DNA of 64,000 nucleotides from Chloroflexota bacterium (lineage in GTDB: Bacteria; Chloroflexota; Dehalococcoidia; Tepidiformales; Tepidiformaceae), in assembly GCA_016234445.1 (NCBI GenBank), contig JACRBT010000012.1, forward strand, positions 1-64,000, given 5' to 3'. A program made the translations under genes and the position numbers. How positions within the stretch are numbered: the stretch's first letter is position 1; each line of letters opens with the position of its first letter. Shown one piece after another: positions 58,229 to 64,000 of this stretch. Below the pieces are notes generated by a model. The model was not told the DNA's origin, ran no database searches, and saw only the letters and a program-made list of their open reading frames with translations.

Positions 58229-58246
58229 TTCTAACTGTCTTCTAAC
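58229..58246. promoter_or_regulatory. Heptamer direct repeat, PHO-box-like layout
   Basis: TTCTAAC is repeated exactly with a 4-nt gap (11-bp period) between the divergent crotonase and coiled-coil genes. It has the same geometry as the site at 35696. Confidence 0.4.
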
Positions 58247-58363
58247 GGACTCGGCCGCCGCTGCCGCCGTACGCTCACCGTGTGGTCACCAGACTGCTAC
58301 CGGGGTGGCGGACCGGTAGACGAAACCCTGCGCTGCCCTGCGGCGGACCACGGGAGGAACGAC

Positions 58364-59110
58364 ATGGACGCCTACTTCACGCACCCGGCGGGAACCGCGA
58401 ACGCCGGCGGTCACATCGCGACGGCGGCGCTGCCGCTCCAGGCGCGCCCCCGGCGGGCGGTGGTGGGTCCGCCACCCCTCGCCCGCATCCACAGCGAGAC
58501 GGCACCGGTGGGGAGGACCGTCGCCGGCGGGCAGACCGCGGCCGACCCGCGCCCGGAGACCCCGGCATTGAGCCTTGTGGACCGCGAGATGCACCACATC
58601 GCGGCGATGGCCGATGGCAGCGTGGTCACCGAGGCGGCGATCCGGCGGGCGCTGGCAGTCATCGAAGAAGCCGGCGAAGACGCGGCGAAGATGCGGCTTG
58701 AGGCGCTTGCGAGCGCCCGGGCACAGGCAGCGGCGGCCGAGCGGGAAGCCGTCGAGATCATCGCACGGGCGCGAATGGAGGCGTCCCGGATCACGGCGCA
58801 GGCGGCGCTCGAAGCCGAGCTCGCGGCCGCGCGCGCACGGCGCCACGCCGACGAAGTGATGGCGCGCGCCCGCGGGGAGGCCGAACAGATCGTCCGGGGG
58901 GCCCGTGCCACGGCTCGTACTCTCCAGGGAAGGACGGCGGCACCTACCGGCGGCGCCGGGGAGTCAACAGAGGTCCACCAGGGCAAGCGGGGCCTGTTCG
59001 AGGACGTCTGTGACCAGGCCGCCCGGGAAGGGCTTCGCCTCGTGACGGAACCCCGGGCGGCGCGCTCGTGGCGCCCGGTCATTCGCCGCATCCCGGTCGC
59101 CGAGGTCTAG
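58364..59110 (+). CDS. Coiled-coil protein with an Ala/Arg/Glu-rich helix
   Basis: The protein has 248 aa from ATG 58364 behind GGGAGG. About 80 low-complexity residues (TAALPLQARPRRAVVGPPPL) precede a long helix (EEAGEDAAKMRLEALASARA, EREAVEIIARARMEASRITA) with a repeated pattern like ATP-synthase-b or DivIVA-type coiled coils. The C-terminus is basic. No family is certain; a role in cell-envelope or division scaffolding is possible. wecB follows 31 bp downstream. Confidence 0.6.
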   Translation: MDAYFTHPAGTANAGGHIATAALPLQARPRRAVVGPPPLARIHSETAPVGRTVAGGQTAADPRPETPALSLVDREMHHIAAMADGSVVTEAAIRRALAVIEEAGEDAAKMRLEALASARAQAAAAEREAVEIIARARMEASRITAQAALEAELAAARARRHADEVMARARGEAEQIVRGARATARTLQGRTAAPTGGAGESTEVHQGKRGLFEDVCDQAAREGLRLVTEPRAARSWRPVIRRIPVAEV

Positions 59111-59141
59111 CCGCGGCCGTGCCGGGCAGAGGAGATTCGAG

Positions 59142-60341
59142 ATGCCGCCAGTAGCTGAGCGCCGCCGCCTGACCGTGATGACCGTCTTCGGCACGCGTGC
59201 GGAAGCGGTAAAGATGGCGCCGATCGTCCGCGAGCTCCATTCTCGCGGGGGCGCTGTGAGGGCGCTGGTGTGCGTGACCGCGGAGCAGCGCGACCTCCTG
59301 GACCAGGTCCTCGCGGACTTCGGCATCCAGCCCGACCGCGACCTCGACCTGGCGCGGGCGGAGCAGACGCTGCCGGAGCTGACGGCGCGGGTGCTGCTTG
59401 AGACATCCCGGACGCTTGGCGAGGCGAAGCCAGACTTCGTGCTGGTCCAGGGCGGGACGACGACGGCGATGGCGGCAGCGCTTGCCGCCTTCGACGAGCA
59501 CATCCCGGTGGGGCACGTCGAAGCGGGCTTGCGAGCGGCGGACGTCTCCAGCCCGTTCCCGGAAGAGATGAACCGCCGGGCGATCTCGACGCTGGCGACG
59601 CTCCACTTCGCCCCGACAGCACGCGCCGAACAGGCGCTGCTCGCAAGCGGCGTCGCCCCGGCGGCGGTCCACCAGACGGGCAACACGGTCGCGGACGCGC
59701 TCCAGCAGATCCTCCGGTCGAGCCGGGCGCCGGCCTGGTGTGCCCCCGCCGCGGGCCGGAAGCTGGTGGTGGTGACGGCCCACCGGCGGGAGAACTTCGG
59801 CGAACCGCTCCGCGAGATCTGCGCCGCGATCCTGGAACTGGTCGAACGGCACACGGACGTGGAAGTGGTCTTCCCGGTCCACCCTGACCCAAGCGTGACC
59901 GTGACCGTCCGGCGGATGCTCGGCTGGCGCGACCGGATCCGGCTGATCGACCCGCTGGACTACATCTCGTTCGTCCACCTGGTGGCGGGCGCGTACCTCG
60001 TGCTCACGGACTCCGGCGGGGTGCAGGAAGAGGCGCCGATGCTGGGCAAGCCGGTGCTCGTCCTGCGGGAGGAAACCGACCGGCCGGAAGGCATCGAGGC
60101 GGGCGCGGCGAAGCTCGTGGGACATTCGCGGGCGGCCATCCTCGCCGCGGCGGGCAAACTGCTCACGAACGAGTCCGGCTACAAGGCGATGGCACGCCCC
60201 CGCGACCTCTACGGCGACGGGCGGGCGGCGGAGCGCATCGTCGACCTGGTCCTGGGGCACCTCGGCGTCCGGCAAAGCAACAACGGCGCTGCGGTGCGCA
60301 AGGCGAAACCAGAACCGGAACTTATCGAGACGCGGGGCTGA
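59142..60341 (+). CDS. wecB: UDP-GlcNAc 2-epimerase homologue with an altered GDTT motif
   Basis: The protein has 399 aa from ATG 59142 behind GAGGAGA. Fold signatures are VFGTRAEAVKMAPIVRELHS, GHVEAGLRAADVSSPFPEEM (both Glu residues), VVTAHRRENFGEPL (His) and TDSGGVQEEAPMLGKPVLVL. The motif that reads GDTT in most WecB enzymes, with an important Asp, is VQGGTTTAMAA here (Asp to Gly). Epimerase activity may be changed. It makes, or once made, UDP-ManNAc for surface glycans. Confidence 0.9.
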   Translation: MPPVAERRRLTVMTVFGTRAEAVKMAPIVRELHSRGGAVRALVCVTAEQRDLLDQVLADFGIQPDRDLDLARAEQTLPELTARVLLETSRTLGEAKPDFVLVQGGTTTAMAAALAAFDEHIPVGHVEAGLRAADVSSPFPEEMNRRAISTLATLHFAPTARAEQALLASGVAPAAVHQTGNTVADALQQILRSSRAPAWCAPAAGRKLVVVTAHRRENFGEPLREICAAILELVERHTDVEVVFPVHPDPSVTVTVRRMLGWRDRIRLIDPLDYISFVHLVAGAYLVLTDSGGVQEEAPMLGKPVLVLREETDRPEGIEAGAAKLVGHSRAAILAAAGKLLTNESGYKAMARPRDLYGDGRAAERIVDLVLGHLGVRQSNNGAAVRKAKPEPELIETRG

Positions 60342-60357
60342 GGCAAGGCCCTGGCGG

Positions 60358-61365
60358 TCAGCCGCCGATGTGGGACATCTCCACTTTGCGGAGGCCGGCG
60401 GTTTCTTCCGTGCGGATCTCGGAGTAGCGGTCGTCGCGGACGCGCCAGACGCGGGCGACGGCCTCGCGCAGTTCCTCGTCGCTGGCGCCGCCGCGAAGGA
60501 GCGCGCGGAAGTCCTGGCCCTTCGACGCGAAGAGGCAGGTGTAGAGCTCACCTTCGGCCGAGAGGCGGGCGCGGGTGCAATCACCACAGAAGGGCTGGCT
60601 GATCGAAGCGATCACGCCGATTTCGCCGCCGCCGTCCGTGTAGCGCCAGCGCTGGGCGACTTCGCCCCGGTAGTTTGCCTCCGCCGGCTCGAGGGGGAAC
60701 TCGGCGCCGACGCGCTCGACGATCTCGCGGGCGGTGACGACGTCGTTCATCCGCCAGCCGTTGGTGCTCCCCACGTCCATGAACTCGATGAAGCGGACGA
60801 TGTGGCCGCTGCCGCGGAAGTGGCGGGCGAGGTCGACGATCGTGTGGTCGTTGACGCCCTTCTGGACAACGGCGTTGATCTTGATGGGTTGGAGCCCGGC
60901 TTCGGCGGCGGCGTCGATCCCGTCGAGGACGGTGGCGACGGAGACGCCGGCATCGTTCATGCGCTGGAAGACGGCTTCGTCCATCGAGTCGAGGCTGATG
61001 GTGATCCGCGTGAGGCCGGCGGCCTTGAGGCGCGGCGCCTGGGCGCGGAGGAGGGAGCCGTTCGTCGTGAGGGTGAGGTCGCGGAGACCTTCTATCCCCG
61101 ACAGCTGGCCGATGAGTTCGTCGAGGCCGCGGCGGACGAGGGGTTCGCCACCGGTCAGGCGGATCTTTTCGACACCGAGTTCCACAAAGACGCGGGCGAG
61201 GCGGACGATCTCTTCGTAGGTGAGGATCTCGGCGCGGTTGAGGAAGGCGTAGTCGGGGCCGAAGACTTCGCGGGGCATGCAATAGCGGCAGCGGAAGTTG
61301 CAGCGGTCGGTAACGGAGATGCGGAGATCCCGGAGGGGCCGGTCGCGGGTGTCGAGAAGGGACAT
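60358..61365 (-). CDS. moaA: GTP 3',8-cyclase (molybdenum cofactor synthesis)
   Basis: The protein has 335 aa, with the start chosen at ATG 61365 because TAAGAT lies 7 nt upstream; ATG 61374 is also in frame. The radical-SAM cluster is CNFRCRYC, and the second Fe-S cluster is [40 protein letters not shown] and the Gly-rich C-terminal tail (ending MSHIGG) are typical. No other mo genes are nearby. Confidence 0.95.
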   Translation of the reverse strand: MSLLDTRDRPLRDLRISVTDRCNFRCRYCMPREVFGPDYAFLNRAEILTYEEIVRLARVFVELGVEKIRLTGGEPLVRRGLDELIGQLSGIEGLRDLTLTTNGSLLRAQAPRLKAAGLTRITISLDSMDEAVFQRMNDAGVSVATVLDGIDAAAEAGLQPIKINAVVQKGVNDHTIVDLARHFRGSGHIVRFIEFMDVGSTNGWRMNDVVTAREIVERVGAEFPLEPAEANYRGEVAQRWRYTDGGGEIGVIASISQPFCGDCTRARLSAEGELYTCLFASKGQDFRALLRGGASDEELREAVARVWRVRDDRYSEIRTEETAGLRKVEMSHIGG

Positions 61366-61372
61366 GGAAACC

Positions 61373-61378
61373 ATCTTA
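61373..61378 (-). promoter_or_regulatory. -10 box of moaA, leaderless type
   Basis: On the minus strand TAAGAT lies 7 nt before ATG 61365. Confidence 0.55.
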
Positions 61379-61437
61379 CCGTCTTCCGGCGACGGCGCGC
61401 GCAATGCCCCGCCCGGCATATCGAGAACCGGTGATAC

Positions 61438-62424
61438 TCAGGCCCAGCGCCGGGGCGACGGCGGCCGATTGACGGCGTTCGGCGGCTCGCGGCCTTCGAG
61501 CACGGCGATGATGTTGGCGGCGGCCATGCGCGCCATCCTCGACCGCGTGGCAAAGCTCGCGCTGGCGATGTGGGGCGTGATGATGACGTTGGGGAAGGCG
61601 AAGAGCTCGTGGTCCGCGGGCAGCGGTTCCGGGTCGGTGACGTCGAGGGCGGAGCCGCCGATGGTCCCGGCGCGAAGGGCGGCGACAAGGGCCGCCTGGT
61701 CAACGATCGTGCCGCGGGCGGTGTTCACGAGCAGGGCCGTGGGCTTCATCAGCCCAAACTCGCGGGCTCCGATGAGGTGGCGGGTCTCCGCGTTCAGGGG
61801 TGTGTGGATGGTGACGAAGTCGGCGGCGGCGAGGAGATCGTCGAGGGAAGCGTATTCGAGGCCAAGTTCGGCTTCGAGCGCGGGCTTGCGGGTGCGGCTG
61901 GCGTAGAGGACGCGCATGGAGAAACCCCGGGCGCGGCGGGCGACGGCCGTGCCGATTTCGCCGAGGCCGACGATACCGAGGGTGGCGCCGTGGACGTCCT
62001 GGCCGAGGAAGGCCGTCGGGGACCACGTCTTCCAGCCGCCGGCGCGGGTGTCGCGGTCGCTGGCGACGACGTGGCGGGCGGCGGCCATGAGCAACGCCCA
62101 GGCGAGGTCGGCGGTGGTTTCGGCGAGGACGCCGGGCGTGTTCGTTAGCCAGACACCGGCTTCCGCGGCGACGGCCGGGTCGACGTTGTCGTAGCCGACG
62201 GCCATGTTGGCGACGACCCGGAGCCTGGGGCAGGCGGCGAGGACTTCCGCATCGAAGCGATCGGTCACCATGGCCATGACCGCGTCGGCGAGCGATGCGC
62301 GGAGGATGAGAGCTTCTCGCGGGGGCGGGAGAGCGCCGGGCCAGACCTGCACGGCGTGGCCGGCAGCTTCGAGGACGGCGACGGCATCGCCCGGGATAGC
62401 GCGCGTGATGAAGACGGTACCCAC
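61438..62424 (-). CDS. D-2-hydroxyacid dehydrogenase (glyoxylate/hydroxypyruvate reductase-like)
   Basis: The protein has 328 aa from GTG 62424; the open frame extends to 62622 without family match. The NAD site is [20 protein letters not shown]. Catalytic residues are Arg in [17 protein letters not shown], Glu in [14 protein letters not shown] and His in [13 protein letters not shown]. It reduces a 2-oxoacid such as glyoxylate or hydroxypyruvate; the GDAV...LEAAG start resembles the GyaR/GhrB group. Confidence 0.88.
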   Translation of the reverse strand: MGTVFITRAIPGDAVAVLEAAGHAVQVWPGALPPPREALILRASLADAVMAMVTDRFDAEVLAACPRLRVVANMAVGYDNVDPAVAAEAGVWLTNTPGVLAETTADLAWALLMAAARHVVASDRDTRAGGWKTWSPTAFLGQDVHGATLGIVGLGEIGTAVARRARGFSMRVLYASRTRKPALEAELGLEYASLDDLLAAADFVTIHTPLNAETRHLIGAREFGLMKPTALLVNTARGTIVDQAALVAALRAGTIGGSALDVTDPEPLPADHELFAFPNVIITPHIASASFATRSRMARMAAANIIAVLEGREPPNAVNRPPSPRRWA

Positions 62425-62542
62425 GGCTGCCAAGTCTGCATGGCCGCTCGCGGAAGGGAAAGTTCGGGCCGGGGTAGAAGATTGGGGGGCAATCGGCCGA
62501 CAATACGAATGGCGGCGATGCTTCGCCGTGAATGGAGCCCGT

Positions 62543-63826
62543 ATGACGACGCCGACGCCAACCGCGCCCGCCCAGGAAGAGGCCCTCGAAAAAGTGTCGC
62601 CTTCGGCCAGCGTGCTGACCAATGTCTACGACTCGGCCGAGCGGCTGAAGCTGGACGCGGAAGTGGTCGACCTCCTGCGCTCGTCCTGGCGGGAAGTGCG
62701 GGCCCAGGTGCCCGTGCGGATGGACGACCGGAAGCTGCGGATCTTCGAAGGCTACCGGGTGCAGCACAACGGGGCGCGAGGGCCGTACAAGGGCGGCGTG
62801 CGCTTCCATCCCCAGGCCGACCTCGACGAAGTCCGGGCGCTGGCGATGTTGATGACCTACAAGTGCGCGCTGATGGACCTGCCCTTTGGGGGCGCCAAGG
62901 GCGGGGTGATGTGCGACCCCAACCGGATGAGCCAGACGGAACTGAACCGGTTGACCCGGGCCTATACGCAGCACATCGGCATGGTCCTTGGGGTTTCGCG
63001 CGACATCCCGGCGCCCGACATGGGCACGAACGCCCAGACCATGGCCTGGATGATGGACGCCTACGGCCAGCGCTACGGATACACGCCGGGGGTGGTCACG
63101 GGCAAGCCGGTGGAATTGGGCGGCAGCTACGGCCGCGACCAGGCAACAGGACGCGGCGTCGCGACGATCATGCGCGAATACGCCGCCCGTGAGGGCAGCC
63201 ACCCGAAGGACATCCGGGTCGCGGTGCAGGGCTACGGGAACGTGGGTTCGTGGACCTGCCGGATCGCCGTCGAACACGGCTTCAAGATCGTGGCGGTGAG
63301 CGACGTGAAGGGCGGGATCGCCAACCCGGACGGCATCGACATCGCCGCGCTGGACCGCTGGGTGACGGTCGCGGGCTCGGTCGCGGGCTTCAGCGGGGCC
63401 ACGCCGATCACGAACGAGGGCCTGTTGGAGTACGACTGCGACTACCTGGTGCCGGCCGCCCTCGGTGAGGTGATCACGGGCCAGAACGCGGGGACGATCA
63501 AGGCGCGAGCCGTTGTCGAAGGCGCGAACCATCCGGTGACGCCCTCCGGCGACCGGGGCCTCGCGGAGCGCGGGATCGTGGCGCTCCCGGACACGCTGGT
63601 GAACGCGGGCGGGGTGACGGTGTCGTATTTCGAATGGACGCAGAACATCCAGCAGTTCCGGTGGTCGCTGGAGCGGGTGAACGAGGAACTGGAAGCGCGG
63701 ATGGTGAGCACGTTCGAGCAGGTGATGGCGCGGGCGGAGAAGGATGGCACCCGCCCCCGCCAGGCCGCGTTCGACATCGGCCTGGAGCGGGTGGCGAAGG
63801 CCATCCAGCTCCGGGGGTTCGTGTAG
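62543..63826 (+). CDS. gdhA: Glutamate dehydrogenase
   Basis: The protein has 427 aa from ATG 62543. Active-site blocks are complete: [40 protein letters not shown] (catalytic Lys), [20 protein letters not shown], and the dinucleotide fold [20 protein letters not shown]. It interconverts glutamate and 2-oxoglutarate plus ammonia. The length and motifs fit the hexameric GdhA class. Confidence 0.95.
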   Translation: MTTPTPTAPAQEEALEKVSPSASVLTNVYDSAERLKLDAEVVDLLRSSWREVRAQVPVRMDDRKLRIFEGYRVQHNGARGPYKGGVRFHPQADLDEVRALAMLMTYKCALMDLPFGGAKGGVMCDPNRMSQTELNRLTRAYTQHIGMVLGVSRDIPAPDMGTNAQTMAWMMDAYGQRYGYTPGVVTGKPVELGGSYGRDQATGRGVATIMREYAAREGSHPKDIRVAVQGYGNVGSWTCRIAVEHGFKIVAVSDVKGGIANPDGIDIAALDRWVTVAGSVAGFSGATPITNEGLLEYDCDYLVPAALGEVITGQNAGTIKARAVVEGANHPVTPSGDRGLAERGIVALPDTLVNAGGVTVSYFEWTQNIQQFRWSLERVNEELEARMVSTFEQVMARAEKDGTRPRQAAFDIGLERVAKAIQLRGFV

Positions 63827-63876
63827 CCCCTCACCCCCCGGCCCCCTCTCCACCGGCGGTGGAGAGGGGGAGGGCG
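63827..63876. repeat. C-rich intergenic hairpin repeat, copy F
   Basis: CCCCCTCTCCACC (63842-63854) pairs perfectly with 63858-63870 (13 bp, GGC loop). It starts directly after the gdhA stop and lies between convergent genes, as a bidirectional terminator would. Confidence 0.75.
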
Positions 63877-63887
63877 CGGGGGTAGGC

Positions 63888-64000
63888 TCAGGCGGGGGTG
63901 CGGCCGTCGAGGAGTTCGACGGTGCCGGCGGCGCCGTCGACGCGGAGCCGCATGCCGTCCGTGATCTCGTGGGTCGCGACCTGGGTGCCGGCGACGCAGG
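63888..64000 (-). CDS. C-terminal fragment of a PEP-utilising (swivelling-domain) enzyme, cut by the window edge
   Basis: The last 36 residues read GTQVATHEITDGMRLRVDG and then AAGTVELLDGRTPA before the stop. This matches the end of the mobile phosphohistidine domain found in PEP synthase, pyruvate phosphate dikinase and rifampicin phosphotransferase. The catalytic His lies outside the window, so the enzyme type is open. Confidence 0.65.
   Translation of the reverse strand, partial: CVAGTQVATHEITDGMRLRVDGAAGTVELLDGRTPA

Noticed and set aside
1-64000. tRNA or rRNA genes, integrase, transposase, phage genes
   Set aside because: None recognised on either strand despite the lower-GC island; the island's mode of arrival is therefore unknown.

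Overview
The window is very GC-rich, densely coded DNA. About 68 protein genes lie on both strands, many neighbours overlap by 4 bp or sit 1-3 bp apart, and I saw no rRNA, tRNA, CRISPR array, transposase or phage gene. Three enoyl-CoA hydratases, two FadE-like acyl-CoA dehydrogenases, an HSD17B4-like SDR, an LLM flavin oxidoreductase, three DinB-fold genes and LuxR-type regulators point to an aerobic fatty-acid-degrading, probably monoderm bacterium. I favour Chloroflexota (Dehalococcoidia/Tepidiforma-like), with Actinomycetota as the alternative; this is inference from gene content and style only.

Layout. 1-912: repeat-rich non-coding DNA. 913-3964: a membrane-spanning LuxR-type regulator and its HTH-less paralogue, both with Asp-box and SH3-like outer parts. 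3976-6576: FMN riboswitch-controlled ribE-ribBA-ribH. 6657-8541: DEDDh exonuclease and MFS exporter. 8666-11477: tldD-tldE. 11512-13702: crotonase and MFS. 13812-18835: three DinB-fold genes around dnaJ-prmA and pth. 18861-20069: nuclease-like lipoprotein and a VapBC module. 20214-25197: DUF302, hydrolase, proB, SDR, MFS. 25401-26699: a TadG-like surface protein with an Asn ladder. 26711-29551: mnmA, rsfS, lysC. 29585-30291: second VapBC-type module. 30313-37221: acyl-CoA dehydrogenases, radC, folE, CelD-like acyltransferase, pyrG. 37230-39133: a lower-GC island with a phosphoribosyltransferase-DprA pair. 39208-44408: MDR dehydrogenase, coiled-coil proteins, GNAT, crotonase, LLM enzyme. 44515-49441: a large LuxR ATPase regulator followed by two secreted-protein genes sharing one leader hairpin, the second carrying an LAPTG sorting signal. 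49511-54637: GH38 mannosidase, nitroreductase, HtrA-like protease, LuxR regulator. 54667-58124: GNAT, a four-gene DUF488-DUF488-dual-OB-like-2TM operon, crotonase. 58364-64000: coiled-coil protein, wecB homologue, moaA, hydroxyacid dehydrogenase, gdhA and a partial PEP-swivel-domain gene.

Cross-cutting signals. At least eleven genes have a TANNNT -10 box 6-7 nt before the start codon, the signature of leaderless mRNAs, while neighbours use Shine-Dalgarno sequences. Six copies of a C-rich hairpin repeat sit behind stop codons. The three accessory modules (two toxin-antitoxin pairs and the phosphoribosyltransferase-DprA pair) each have a palindrome over their promoter. The best candidates for an undescribed system are the DUF488/dual-OB operon (55290-57182) and the phosphoribosyltransferase-DprA pair (37262-38901).
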